From: Leadbettera azotonutricia ZAS-9
GTDB lineage: Bacteria > Spirochaetota > Spirochaetia > Treponematales > Breznakiellaceae
DNA length: 64,000 nucleotides
Direction: 5' to 3'
Assembly: GCF_000214355.1 (NCBI RefSeq)
Contig: NC_015577.1
Coordinates: forward strand, 496,001-560,000
Shown here: in pieces, positions 17,679 through 30,725 of the stretch
Layout: each line of letters opens with the position of its first letter
Position numbering within the stretch: the stretch's first letter is position 1
Position numbers and translations under genes: made by a program
Notes under the pieces: generated by a model
What the model was told of the DNA's origin: nothing
The model's input: the letters and a program-made list of their open reading frames with translations, nothing else
Databases searched by the model: none

Positions 17679-17825
17679 TGTCGAATCCTTTTTCTTTGGG
17701 GTGCATATTTTTGCGACTATCATAATTACAATTGCCAAAGCGCCGCAGACCAAAAAAAGCCCCAGCATCCCCTTCCACATAATTTCCAATGAGGCGTAAA
17801 AATTGTTTATTGTACCGGCAGGCAT
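17667..17825 (-). CDS. sodium-pump decarboxylase gamma-like subunit (OadG type)
   Basis: A 52-residue protein: N-terminus MPAGTINNFYASLEIMWKGM, one membrane helix (about 20-40, LGLFLVCGALAIVIMIVAKI), and a short polar tail CTPKKKDSTLNN. Size, single helix and position directly after the beta-subunit gene (9 bases) fit the OadG/gamma subunit that anchors Na+-translocating decarboxylases. The preceding AGGAGTCAATT gives a good RBS. It overlaps the 3' end of the convergent permease gene. Identification rests mainly on context, because gamma subunits are poorly conserved. Confidence 0.68.
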   Translation of the reverse strand: MPAGTINNFYASLEIMWKGMLGLFLVCGALAIVIMIVAKICTPKKKDSTLNN

Positions 17826-17834
17826 AATTGACTC

Positions 17835-18974
17835 CTATATAAACTTTGTTATCAAGCTGAGGACAAGGCCGCTTGCTATGACAGAGGCAATCTGCCCTGA
17901 CACATTCGCGCTTACGGCGTGCATAAGAAAAATATTCTGGGGGTCTTCCTTAAGGGCCATTTTTTGAATAACCCGGGCCGACATGGGGAAGGCGGATATG
18001 CCGGCAGCTCCAATCATGGGGTTAACCTTTTTCTTTAAAAAGATATTGATGAATTTCGCAAAAAACACGCCTCCGATAGTATCAAAAATAAAGGCGAATA
18101 AACCTATGGCCATGATTTTTATGGTATCCACAGTGATAAACCCATCGGCCTGCATGGTAAAGGCTATGGTGATGCCCAGCAGCAGGGTTATGATATTTGT
18201 AAGCTCTTTTTGCGCAGTGTCGGAAAGGGATTTTAACACGCCGCATTCACGGACGAGGTTGCCGAACATGAGAAAGCCGATAAGGGCGGCAGCGGCAGGC
18301 GCAATAAAGCCGACAATTACGGTCGTCAGAATGGGGAACACGATCTTTAGGAGCTTTGGCGCCTCGGATGAAGCAATAGGCTCCATCCTGATGAGGCGCT
18401 CTTTTTTGGTGGTGACCAGCCTGATGGCGAAGGGCTGAATGATGGGCACCAGGGCCATGTAGGAATAGGCGGTGACCGCTATTGCCCCAAGGTAGTTCGA
18501 CCTGAGAACCTGGGAAACCAGAATGGTGGTGGGGCCGTCGGCCGCCCCGATTATGCCGATGGATGCCGCATCCTTCATATCGAAGCCAAGCAAAGTTGCC
18601 AGGGCAATCGACGCGAAAATACCAAAATGGGCGCCTGCGCCGAACAGGAAGTAGACAGGCTTCGTTAACAGGGGCGAAAAATCTATCATCGCCCCAATGC
18701 CAACAAAGAGGAGAAGGGGCATGGCCTCGGACGCATGAATGCCCGTATTAAAAAGCCATTCTATGACCCCTGAGGTTTCCCCTATGCCCGGCATAATCTG
18801 GTTTACCACGCCGCTCAGGGGCAAGTTGACCAAAATCGCGCCAAAACCCATGGGCAAGAGCAGGGCAGGCTCGTATTCCTTCTTTATCGCAAGGTAAATA
18901 AGGACAATCCCGACCGCGTACATGACGATATTTTTCCATGAGACAGCGTCAAAATTATTAAACAAAAAATCCAT
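17835..18974 (-). CDS. Na+-translocating decarboxylase beta subunit (OadB/GcdB family)
   Basis: 379 residues starting MDFLFNNFDAVSWKN; the frame is open further upstream but that stretch overlaps the divergent gene and lies before the promoter. The protein has many membrane helices, with the family's hallmark segments GAMIDFSPLL, SIGIIGAADGPTTILVSQVL (the helix with the conserved Asp used in Na+ transport), FGNLVRECGV and ISAFPMSARVIQKMA. The beta subunit couples decarboxylation of a carboxybiotin intermediate to Na+ export. The gamma-like gene follows; no alpha/biotin subunit is present here, so it must be elsewhere or the pump uses another acyl substrate. Confidence 0.9.
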   Translation of the reverse strand: MDFLFNNFDAVSWKNIVMYAVGIVLIYLAIKKEYEPALLLPMGFGAILVNLPLSGVVNQIMPGIGETSGVIEWLFNTGIHASEAMPLLLFVGIGAMIDFSPLLTKPVYFLFGAGAHFGIFASIALATLLGFDMKDAASIGIIGAADGPTTILVSQVLRSNYLGAIAVTAYSYMALVPIIQPFAIRLVTTKKERLIRMEPIASSEAPKLLKIVFPILTTVIVGFIAPAAAALIGFLMFGNLVRECGVLKSLSDTAQKELTNIITLLLGITIAFTMQADGFITVDTIKIMAIGLFAFIFDTIGGVFFAKFINIFLKKKVNPMIGAAGISAFPMSARVIQKMALKEDPQNIFLMHAVSANVSGQIASVIASGLVLSLITKFI

Positions 18975-18980
18975 GTCTCT

Positions 18981-19009
18981 ATTATAAACGATATGCTGAC
19001 AATTACCAA
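18981..19009 (-). promoter_or_regulatory. putative oadB-like promoter (TTGGTA-17-TATAAT)
   Basis: On the minus strand TTGGTA (19004-19009), 17-nt spacer, perfect TATAAT (18981-18986). The -10 ends 6 nt from the ATG and no Shine-Dalgarno sequence is present, implying a leaderless or nearly leaderless mRNA. Confidence 0.6.
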
Positions 19010-19124
19010 TAGTTAATTTTGGTGTATGATTTTTCATACAATGAAACCTTGTTCCTGCCTCCTGTATCTTTTCAGTATGCTTATCAGGTATAATACGGCA
19101 ATAACGCTTATAAGGAAGGATTAC

Positions 19125-19412
19125 ATGGTTAAAGTCATCGCAACGAATTATCTCAACCCCGACAAGGCAAAGGATGCCGAACCTATTTTCAGGGAACTCA
19201 TTGCCGCAACCCGCAAGGAAAAAGGCTGCATCGAATACCGTCTTTTTAAGAAGAACGGCGAACCCGGGGTCTATGTCTTTATCGAAGAATGGGAGAGCCA
19301 GCCCATCCTGGACAAGCACATGGCTTCTGAACATTTTACCCGACTTATCCCTCAGATTGATAAATTCAAGATCAAGGATATGGGCGTGCAGATTCTCGAA
19401 GAATTCAAATAA
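19125..19412 (+). CDS. antibiotic biosynthesis monooxygenase (ABM) domain protein
   Basis: 95 residues, beginning MVKVIATNYLNPDKAKDAEP, with a strong RBS AAGGAAGG (19112-19119). The core (ELIAATRKEKGCIEYRLFKK, VFIEEWESQPILDKHMASEHF) is the ferredoxin-like ABM fold shared by small quinol monooxygenases such as YgiN and LsrG-like proteins. It usually acts as a cytosolic dimer on quinones, autoinducer derivatives or as a heme-binding variant. Substrate cannot be told from sequence. The frame is open further upstream, but the added residues look noncoding. Confidence 0.85.
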   Translation: MVKVIATNYLNPDKAKDAEPIFRELIAATRKEKGCIEYRLFKKNGEPGVYVFIEEWESQPILDKHMASEHFTRLIPQIDKFKIKDMGVQILEEFK

Positions 19413-19480
19413 GCCCATTAAAATTCAGAGGAGCTTGTGCCCCTGCTGCGGGTTTCCATACCTTACCCTGAATATTGGCA

Positions 19481-20287
19481 ATGAATAGAATCAGCATCAA
19501 TACCGAAAACGATGAATACCAGATCATCGAGTCCCTCAAACTTAACCGGGCAAAGCGTGCCAAGGCCCATGAGGTTTTTATTGAAGGGATTGAATCCATT
19601 AAGCAGGCAATAAAAGCAAATCGTGAAATAACCCGCATTATCACCGCCCGGAATGCCGCTCTCTCTGACTGGGCCAAAGATGTCATTGCGGCGCAGGAAA
19701 AGGCGCGAAACATCGAAATGCCCGAAAACCTGTACCAGAAACTCTGCGACCGCCAGGAAGCTTCGGAAATGCTGGTTACCGCGAAAATCAAGCTGCTGAA
19801 ATTAAATGAATTGCTACTGCCCGATAAACCTTTCATACTCCTCTTTGATCGCCCCGGCGATACAGGCAATTTAGGTTCTGTTATACGTTCGGCAAATGCC
19901 TTTAATGTAGATGCCCTTTTTGTTTTAGGGCATGCCGCTGATGTCTACGATCCCAAGACCATCAGGGCGAGCCTGGGTAGCGTGTTTCACACCAAGATTA
20001 TCCTGGTCGAATCTTTTGCCGAGCTTGAGGCATTTATCCAAAATGAAAAGATCCGTTGCGGGATTAAAATTTATGGCACTGATACTAAAGGCGATATGCC
20101 GCTGACGGAAGAACGCTTGCAGCGTCCGGTCATAGTAGCCTTGGGGAATGAAGCCAAGGGAATCAGCGTTGCATTAAAAAACATCTGCGATGGAATAATG
20201 GGCATACCCATTACAGGCGAGGTGAATTCCCTGAACGTCGCTTCTGCGGCCAGCATCTTTATGTGGGAAGTGTATAAGAATTCCTGA
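19481..20287 (+). CDS. SpoU/TrmH family RNA 2'-O-methyltransferase
   Basis: 268 residues. An N-terminal substrate-binding domain (about 1-105) is followed by the SPOUT methyltransferase domain with its three motifs: DRPGDTGNLGSVIRSANAF, VIVALGNEAKGIS and IPITGEVNSLNVASAASIFMWE. The knot binds S-adenosylmethionine and the enzyme methylates a ribose in rRNA or tRNA. A TTG two codons upstream could be an alternative start; no clear RBS decides between them. The specific RNA position is not identifiable. It is a stand-alone gene between the ABM gene and a convergent DinB gene. Confidence 0.88.
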   Translation: MNRISINTENDEYQIIESLKLNRAKRAKAHEVFIEGIESIKQAIKANREITRIITARNAALSDWAKDVIAAQEKARNIEMPENLYQKLCDRQEASEMLVTAKIKLLKLNELLLPDKPFILLFDRPGDTGNLGSVIRSANAFNVDALFVLGHAADVYDPKTIRASLGSVFHTKIILVESFAELEAFIQNEKIRCGIKIYGTDTKGDMPLTEERLQRPVIVALGNEAKGISVALKNICDGIMGIPITGEVNSLNVASAASIFMWEVYKNS

Positions 20288-20307
20288 CAGGCAGCTTCTT
20301 CCGCTTT

Positions 20308-20826
20308 TTACATTACCTGGCCTATGCCGTTAAAATCGTTTTCATGGCCAAGTATTTCCAGGTACACCGAGATCATGCCCCGGTGATGGGTGTCATGGTT
20401 CAGGAAATGAAGGAGAAGGCCGCTAAAATTCCGCTCATAGGCTGTCCCGCTGGAATCAGTATATTTGAGGTTTGCAGACAAGTCGGTCTCGCTCGTTTCG
20501 TCTATAAAGGCTACAATTTTTTCGTCCAGCTCGGGCCGCTTGGCTAGATATTCATTTATATCCTCAAAAAGGGTTTCTTTAAACGAATAAGGATCGCGGC
20601 TGAAGATGGGCGCCCCCAGGGCAGAGAAACTTCGAAGTTTTGAAAAGCGCTTAAGCCAATTGAAATCGCAGATATAGAGATGGGAACAGAGCCCCCGGAC
20701 AGACTCAAAGTACCCGCCGAGGTTCTTTCCCCATTCATCGGCATTAAGGGTTTTAATGATATTATCCATGGCTTTGTTTGCTGCCTTGTTGTATTTTGCC
20801 AGAAGGGTAAACGTGTCTTTTTGCAT
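20308..20826 (-). CDS. DinB family protein
   Basis: 172 residues from an ATG preceded by AAAGGAG with 6-nt spacing. A four-helix bundle is suggested, with the DinB/YfiT metal-site pattern: His in LCSHLYICDFNW and the HDTHHRG motif near residue 145. DinB-like proteins use this site for metal-dependent thiol transferase reactions (bacillithiol, mycothiol or similar), but many members have unknown function. It is monocistronic and convergent with the SpoU gene. Confidence 0.82.
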   Translation of the reverse strand: MQKDTFTLLAKYNKAANKAMDNIIKTLNADEWGKNLGGYFESVRGLCSHLYICDFNWLKRFSKLRSFSALGAPIFSRDPYSFKETLFEDINEYLAKRPELDEKIVAFIDETSETDLSANLKYTDSSGTAYERNFSGLLLHFLNHDTHHRGMISVYLEILGHENDFNGIGQVM

Positions 20827-20906
20827 GAACAACTCCTTTAATATAAAAATAACGATATCACGTAATATAGCAAGAGTAAAGCTGTCATGGAAACATTGCA
20901 GAATCT

Positions 20907-22958
20907 CTACTTTATCTCATAAACAGCTGTTCCATAAGCCGCAAGTTCCACAGTACCGGAAACCTTTGTGCCTGAATACATATCCTGCATCTCCTTTTTC
21001 AAGGTTATCTGTGCAGGCTTCCTGGTATAATTAAGCACAAAAAGATACTGTTTGCTGCTTGAAGCACGACAGGCAATTTCACAGCTTTCCGGGGCATCAA
21101 TTAGTCCGCCATAGGGATTGGCTATTTTCAGCTTGGAAAGAAATATCTTCGCCGCCCCCTGGTTAAAGGCGCCGCCAAAATAAAAGACCCTGCCCTTGCC
21201 GTATTCATTGTATATGAGCCCTCCCTTGCCGGCGAAATATGCATTCTTGAATGTGCCAAGAATTTTTGCCTGCTCAAGCGGTTCAGCAATATCGTTGAAT
21301 ACAGAGGCTTCAATTTCTGTGCCTTCCCAGTCAACAGTGACTTTGCCATCATCAGGAGAAACAAAGCCGTAATCAACAATATCAGCCCCCGATATTTTTT
21401 GCAGCAAACCCGGAAGCTTGTGCATGGGGCATTTACCTGTAATGTCTTTGTAACCCGTTCTGCAGCCAAGAATGAGAGTGCCGCCGGATTCCACATAGTT
21501 TTCAATCAGTTTGGCACGTTTTTCTGTCATTATTACCGCATGGGGATAAAAGAGCACCGGATAGGGCGACAGTATTTCTGCGGAAGAATCGTCGTTTATA
21601 TACACGTAATCAAAGGGGGTATGGGTCAATTGGGCTGCCTGGAAGATACCCGCTTCGCTTTCTTTGTCCACCCGCCAGTGCCACTTGTCCAGTTTGGCGT
21701 CCCATGCATTGTCGTAATCTTTTAATATGCCAAAGGCCGCCTGGTATTTGCTCCCCGCAATGGCCGAAATTTTCTGTGTCTTCTTCCAAATATCATTGAC
21801 TTCGGCAAGGCGCCTGTTGTCACGGTTGGAATAATCGAGAATACCGTGCCAGTAGATTTCAGTTCCCATCGTGCAGGTACGCCAGCGGAAATAACCGACA
21901 TAATCCGCTCCATGGGCAATGCTCTGCATTGTCCAGAGCGTCATCTGGCCTGGCCGGGGGGAGGGAGCTTCCATCCTTGTATTCCAGCCGTTGGGCCCTG
22001 ACTGCTGTTCCATGATGCCGAATTTGTCCGGCGAAATTGAACGGACTTCAGTAAGGTTCCTGCTCCATTTGCGATCGTTCAAATCGGCAGAATGTTCAGG
22101 ATCTGTTCCAAGGCAATAGGCAAAATTCGGATAGGAGTCGTAAGTGTAGAAATCCAAACTCTCCTTGTTCATTGCGTGATTATCGAGGCTGCTGAACATA
22201 CCATTTGTGGTAATAAAATCGCCCGGTTTTATATATTTGCGGATTATATCGCTCTGCAGCTTTATATAACCCCGTGCGCTCTGCGAAACAAAACGTATGT
22301 AATCAAGTACCTCGTGAGGGTTAACGGAATCGCTGATTGTCGGCCTGGGGACATACACCTCGGCCCAAGCGGTATAGGTCTGGTTCCAGAAGACTGTTCC
22401 CCATGCGGAATTGAGGGCGTCGAGGGTTGTATATTTCGTTTTGAGGAATTCCCGGAAGGCAATAGTATCGCTGTCCGAGTAGAATTCGTCGGTTTCGCAA
22501 TTAATCTCATTGTCTATCTGCCAGCCAATGATTGCCGGATGTTTGCCATAATGTTCGGCTATTTTTTCCACAAGCCGTTCTGTAAAGCGGCGGTACACAG
22601 GTGAATTGTAATTATAGTGCCTGCGGGCGCCATGCCTTAAAAGCGTGCCGTCTATCCGGCTGTTGAGTACTTCCGGATATTCATTGGTAAGCCAGGCAGG
22701 GGGCGTTGCTGTGGGTGTGCAGAAAATTACCGATATGTCAGCAGATTTAGCGGTTTCAAGAAAGCGGTCAAAGAAACCAAAATTAAAGTTCCCCTCGGCA
22801 CTCTCAAATTTGTTCCATGCAAATTCCGCAATCCTGATTGCGTTGATACCGTTTTCTTTCATGCGCCTGAGATCATCCTTCCAGAGGCTCTCGTCCCAGT
22901 GTTCAGGATAGTAACAAGTGCCGAGGGTTATTTTATTTCCTTGCAGTATTTTTTCCAT
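20907..22958 (-). CDS. GH42 beta-galactosidase
   Basis: 683 residues starting MEKILQGNKI, preceded by AAAGGAA. The (beta/alpha)8 domain has GTCYYPEHWDESLWKDDLRRM near the start, the acid/base glutamate in IIGWQIDNEINC (about E151) and the nucleophile in FGIMEQQSGPNGW (about E317). A trimerisation domain and a small C-terminal beta domain follow. No signal peptide, so it acts in the cytosol on imported galactosides. It is the last gene of the LacI-controlled operon, 13 bases after the MalG-type permease. With the GH2 enzyme at the operon head, the cell has two unrelated folds for beta-galactosides, possibly for different linkages or chain lengths. Confidence 0.93.
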   Translation of the reverse strand: MEKILQGNKITLGTCYYPEHWDESLWKDDLRRMKENGINAIRIAEFAWNKFESAEGNFNFGFFDRFLETAKSADISVIFCTPTATPPAWLTNEYPEVLNSRIDGTLLRHGARRHYNYNSPVYRRFTERLVEKIAEHYGKHPAIIGWQIDNEINCETDEFYSDSDTIAFREFLKTKYTTLDALNSAWGTVFWNQTYTAWAEVYVPRPTISDSVNPHEVLDYIRFVSQSARGYIKLQSDIIRKYIKPGDFITTNGMFSSLDNHAMNKESLDFYTYDSYPNFAYCLGTDPEHSADLNDRKWSRNLTEVRSISPDKFGIMEQQSGPNGWNTRMEAPSPRPGQMTLWTMQSIAHGADYVGYFRWRTCTMGTEIYWHGILDYSNRDNRRLAEVNDIWKKTQKISAIAGSKYQAAFGILKDYDNAWDAKLDKWHWRVDKESEAGIFQAAQLTHTPFDYVYINDDSSAEILSPYPVLFYPHAVIMTEKRAKLIENYVESGGTLILGCRTGYKDITGKCPMHKLPGLLQKISGADIVDYGFVSPDDGKVTVDWEGTEIEASVFNDIAEPLEQAKILGTFKNAYFAGKGGLIYNEYGKGRVFYFGGAFNQGAAKIFLSKLKIANPYGGLIDAPESCEIACRASSSKQYLFVLNYTRKPAQITLKKEMQDMYSGTKVSGTVELAAYGTAVYEIK

Positions 22959-22971
22959 GATATATATTCCT

Positions 22972-23856
22972 TTATTCCTTGATTGCACCGGCAGTTAATC
23001 CGGACATGAAGTATTTTGACGCTAGTAAGAATACAATTAGAAGCGGCAAAACCGCACAAGTACTTGCCAGCATCAGGGCACCGTAATCGGTACCGCGATC
23101 GCCAATCATTGTACGCAGCATGACAGGCAGCGTCAAAAGTGCCTTACGGCGTAAAATCAGCATTGGAGCGACAAAGTCATTCCAAACATTGACAAATTGC
23201 ATGATCCCGAGGGAAGCATAGGCCGGAAGAATTACCGGACTTACTACACGGAAAAATATTGTCCATTCACTGCATCCATCTATGCGAGCGGCATCAAGAA
23301 CTGATTCCGGCACATTCTTCAAACAGTACTGCCGCATCCAAAAAATGCCGAATGCGTTGGCGGCGCTTGGAATAATTAATGCTTTAAAATCATTGAGCCA
23401 GCCGAACTTTGACATGAGCCAGAACCACGGTATAATGCCTGCTGTCCAGGGTATCATCATTGTTAAAAGAAGGATGCCGAAAAGCTGTTTTTTGAATTTA
23501 AAATTGTATATGGCAAAGGCATAGCCTCCCATGGAACAGAATAGCAGTACGAGGACGGTATTACTCGCCGTAACAATAACACTGTTACCCAACGATTGCA
23601 AAAAATTAACAATTTTACTCATAGATTGAAAATTTTTCGCAATATTACTGCCGAACCAGATAACCGGCGGATATGAATAGATCTTATTCGTCGGCAGTGT
23701 TGCATAGATGAACATCATATAGAAGGGGATGATCATCGAAAGTGCAAGCAAAACCAATATAAAGTAAAGGGTTATTTTCCTGCCAATATTGGAAGTCCGG
23801 CTTAAAATGATAAGAAGTACTATAATTAAAGCTAATCCGGGTAATAATTTTGTCAT
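22972..23856 (-). CDS. sugar ABC transporter permease (MalG/CUT1 type)
   Basis: 294 residues with about six to seven membrane helices. The cytoplasmic EAA loop, ESVLDAARIDGCSEWTIFFRVVSPVI (about 188-213), contacts the ATPase. The C-terminus ends GLTAGAIKE, the standard tail of MalG-like CUT1 permeases. It forms the channel with the preceding MalF-type gene, which it overlaps by 4 bases (ATGA). An additional hydrophobic helix at the N-terminus (MTKLLPGLALIIVLLIIL) is slightly longer than usual. Confidence 0.92.
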   Translation of the reverse strand: MTKLLPGLALIIVLLIILSRTSNIGRKITLYFILVLLALSMIIPFYMMFIYATLPTNKIYSYPPVIWFGSNIAKNFQSMSKIVNFLQSLGNSVIVTASNTVLVLLFCSMGGYAFAIYNFKFKKQLFGILLLTMMIPWTAGIIPWFWLMSKFGWLNDFKALIIPSAANAFGIFWMRQYCLKNVPESVLDAARIDGCSEWTIFFRVVSPVILPAYASLGIMQFVNVWNDFVAPMLILRRKALLTLPVMLRTMIGDRGTDYGALMLASTCAVLPLLIVFLLASKYFMSGLTAGAIKE

Positions 23857-24800
23857 ATTGCGTGCCTCGCTTTACTTTCACGCTCTTCCATAAGACGGGT
23901 TATCACAATAGAAAAGATGATAATCATGACAGTAATTACATATGCGCAGGCGGAAGCGTATCCGTACAGTGTCCCTCCCTGCGGAGCTTTGTTCAAAAGG
24001 TACATCATCAATGTAAGGCCGCCGTTATTCTGCCCTCCGGTCCAGCTTGAATTAGTCAGGATAAAGGGTTCGGTAAAAAGGTTGAACATACCAATACTTG
24101 ATTGTATCAGCGTAAAAAGGATAATAGGTTTTAAAAGGGGAATTGTTATCCTCGCAAAAATTTTGGCATGTCCTGCGCCGTCAATGGTAGCCGCTTCATA
24201 AATATCAGTATTGATTCCCTGCATACCCGCAAGATAGATAACCATGTTCCATCCTATCCATTTCCACGAGAACATCACAATTACTGCAACTTTGATTAAT
24301 GAACCGTTGCCTCCCAGCCAGTTAAGTGGTGCAATGCCAAAAAACCTGGTAAAAAAATTAAAAAGACCGAAGTTAAAGCCGAAAAGGCTTTGAAAGATAA
24401 TGCTTACTGCAACAGAACTTGTTACCATGGGCATAAAATATATTGTTTTAAAAACATTTTTCCATTGAACCAGTTTTGAATTCATTATGTAGGCCAGAAC
24501 AAGGCCGCCGCCTAAAATCGGAATATGGGAAATAATACCGATAAGCAGCGTATTACCCAGGGCCTTGCGAAAAAGCGGATCGTTAACGAGGTTGATGTAA
24601 TTATCTATCCCTAAAAAATGCATCGGAGAAAGGCCGTCCCAACGGAAAAAGCTGATGAAAAGTCCCGAAATCATTGGGAAAAGGCCAAAAATTAAAAAAA
24701 GTAAATAAAAAGGAGCAATATATACATACGCGACAAGACTTTTCTTTTTTTCTGTAGTCCAGTAATTTCTTTTAATTATACCGGTATTACTTACAGCCAT
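23853..24800 (-). CDS. sugar ABC transporter permease (MalF/CUT1 type)
   Basis: 315 residues with six predicted membrane helices; the first segment YIAPFYLLFLIFGLFPMISGLFISF is typical of CUT1 MalF-like permeases. The EAA loop is DIYEAATIDGAGHAKIFARITIPLLKPII (about 205-235). RBS GAGAGG precedes the ATG. It lies 61 bases after the binding-protein gene, with a terminator-like hairpin in between, and overlaps the MalG-type gene by 4 bases. No ATPase is encoded in the operon, so it must share a general MsmK/MalK-like ATPase encoded elsewhere. Confidence 0.92.
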   Translation of the reverse strand: MAVSNTGIIKRNYWTTEKKKSLVAYVYIAPFYLLFLIFGLFPMISGLFISFFRWDGLSPMHFLGIDNYINLVNDPLFRKALGNTLLIGIISHIPILGGGLVLAYIMNSKLVQWKNVFKTIYFMPMVTSSVAVSIIFQSLFGFNFGLFNFFTRFFGIAPLNWLGGNGSLIKVAVIVMFSWKWIGWNMVIYLAGMQGINTDIYEAATIDGAGHAKIFARITIPLLKPIILFTLIQSSIGMFNLFTEPFILTNSSWTGGQNNGGLTLMMYLLNKAPQGGTLYGYASACAYVITVMIIIFSIVITRLMEERESKARHAI

Positions 24801-24812
24801 TTTAAACCTCTC

Positions 24813-24850
24813 AAAAAATTGGAGCCTCCGAAATTAATCCCGAAGGCTCC
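24813..24850 (-). terminator. intra-operon terminator-like hairpin
   Basis: On the minus strand, 10-base arms (24841-24850 with 24821-24830, one mismatch) close a 10-nt loop and are followed after two A residues by six T residues (24818-24813). It lies 11 bases after the binding-protein stop codon. Partial termination here would make the binding protein more abundant than the permeases, as is common in binding-protein operons. Confidence 0.72.
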
Positions 24851-24861
24851 GCTAAAAAAGC

Positions 24862-26199
24862 TTAGTCCTTCCAGACGCCTGCGTCGCGCAAAGTTTGAAT
24901 CTGCTGCCGCTTCAATTCTGCGGTTGCAGTTTCTATTTCCTGCTTGATAAAGGTCTTTAATGCCTGGGCACCCAAGTTCCGTTCAATACCGGTGTTTATT
25001 GCTGAACCGATCGCAGCTTCAACTGTCACATCCATAATCGTGGCATAGACCGGCCGGTCAAGGTTTTCAGAAAGTTGTTTGTAAAGAGCCCGTGTTTTTT
25101 GTCCGCCGAAATACGGATCCGGTTCCTGATAAATGGGATCATCCCATGCGGGTTCAAAAGCAGGGAAGTAATCGACCGCAGCGAACATATCGTTCTGTCC
25201 TTTTTTGGTCGCAAGCATGTATTCAAGGAATTTCCATGCAGCGTCTTTCTGTTTGCTCTGCTCAGGAATTGCACAGAATGAACCGCCGAGGTTCATGTCT
25301 TTAATGTTACCAGGGAGTACAGTAGCACGCCAATTCCCAATGCCATCAGGATCAAAGTCGTCTTTGAGGAAGCCTCCGAACCAGGCGCCGGAAATAATAC
25401 CAACAACAGCACCGTTATCAATTGCTGCGACACCTTCCGAACTCCACATATTGGCGTTCATGTCGAGGCCGCCTTTACGCATAGCAATTACCGCATTGAG
25501 ACAATCAAGATCGCCGGGGCGGTCGAGCTGAAGTTCAAGTTTTTCATTATAAAAATCGCGGTTATTGAAATATTCCATATACATTGCCTGCGCTTCATTG
25601 AGGAGCCAGCGCTGGCCGGGAATATTTACTTTCTTTGCAAGGTCAAGCATCCCGCTCCAGGTGCTCGTCAGTTTTGCTACATCCTCAGGTTCAGTGGGAA
25701 GGCCGAGCTCTTTTAAAATATCCTGGCGGTAGTAGAAGGTAGAAGGGCCAAGATCCCATGCAAAGGCAACCAGCCGTTTACCATCAGAAGAATAAGCCTG
25801 ATTCCATTTAAGAGCGACAAAATTAGACTTGTAGCGTTCCGCATTGTACGGCGCGTCAAGCAAATTAATAAGAGCTGTTGAATCACGGTACTGGGCAATG
25901 TAAGCACCTTCGATCATCGCAACATCCGGCGCGCCCTGTCCTGCCGCAAGAGAAGTCTGTAACGCTTGATGATAAGCCTCGGTTTGAGCCATCTGTACTT
26001 CAACTTCGATGTCGGGGTACTGTGCATAAAAACCCGGTAGGGCTGCATCAAAGCCGACGTCAGCCGAAGGCCATCCGCCTACAACAATGTGCACCTTCTG
26101 TCCGCCACCGCTTGATGAAGCGGCATTGGAACTTTCTTTTTTGGAACAGCCAAGGGCCAGGACCAAAACAGCCGTCAAAAGGAGTAATACCTTTTTCAT
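24862..26199 (-). CDS. sugar-binding lipoprotein of ABC transporter (CUT1)
   Basis: 445 residues from the ATG preceded by AGGAGG. A lipoprotein signal is clear: MKKVLLLLTAVLVLALGC with the lipidation Cys at 18, then a serine-rich spacer. The mature part has the SBP_bac_1 layout, with GAPDVAMIEGAYIAQYRDS, YSSDGKRLVAFAWDLGPSTFYYRQDIL and GGSFCAIPEQSKQKDAAWKFLEYML. It should capture an oligosaccharide, probably a beta-galactoside given the flanking galactosidases, outside the inner membrane and deliver it to the MalF/MalG-type permeases. It follows the GH2 gene by 58 bases. Confidence 0.92.
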   Translation of the reverse strand: MKKVLLLLTAVLVLALGCSKKESSNAASSSGGGQKVHIVVGGWPSADVGFDAALPGFYAQYPDIEVEVQMAQTEAYHQALQTSLAAGQGAPDVAMIEGAYIAQYRDSTALINLLDAPYNAERYKSNFVALKWNQAYSSDGKRLVAFAWDLGPSTFYYRQDILKELGLPTEPEDVAKLTSTWSGMLDLAKKVNIPGQRWLLNEAQAMYMEYFNNRDFYNEKLELQLDRPGDLDCLNAVIAMRKGGLDMNANMWSSEGVAAIDNGAVVGIISGAWFGGFLKDDFDPDGIGNWRATVLPGNIKDMNLGGSFCAIPEQSKQKDAAWKFLEYMLATKKGQNDMFAAVDYFPAFEPAWDDPIYQEPDPYFGGQKTRALYKQLSENLDRPVYATIMDVTVEAAIGSAINTGIERNLGAQALKTFIKQEIETATAELKRQQIQTLRDAGVWKD

Positions 26200-26257
26200 A
26201 AAATCCTCCTGCAATATATAACCAGCTCAAGCCGGTTTGATGCCAAATAATCGAGCC

Positions 26258-30722
<4,465 letters not shown>

Positions 30723-30725
30723 TGT

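Noticed and set aside
18975-19418. N-terminal extension of the decarboxylase beta subunit frame
   Set aside because: It would overlap the ABM gene on the other strand, lies upstream of a TATAAT promoter, and does not look like the family's N-terminus.
26220-26237. Imperfect palindrome between lacZ and the binding-protein gene
   Set aside because: It has a mismatch, is unrelated to the GTGTACGTACAC operator, and lies inside the transcript; no role can be supported.
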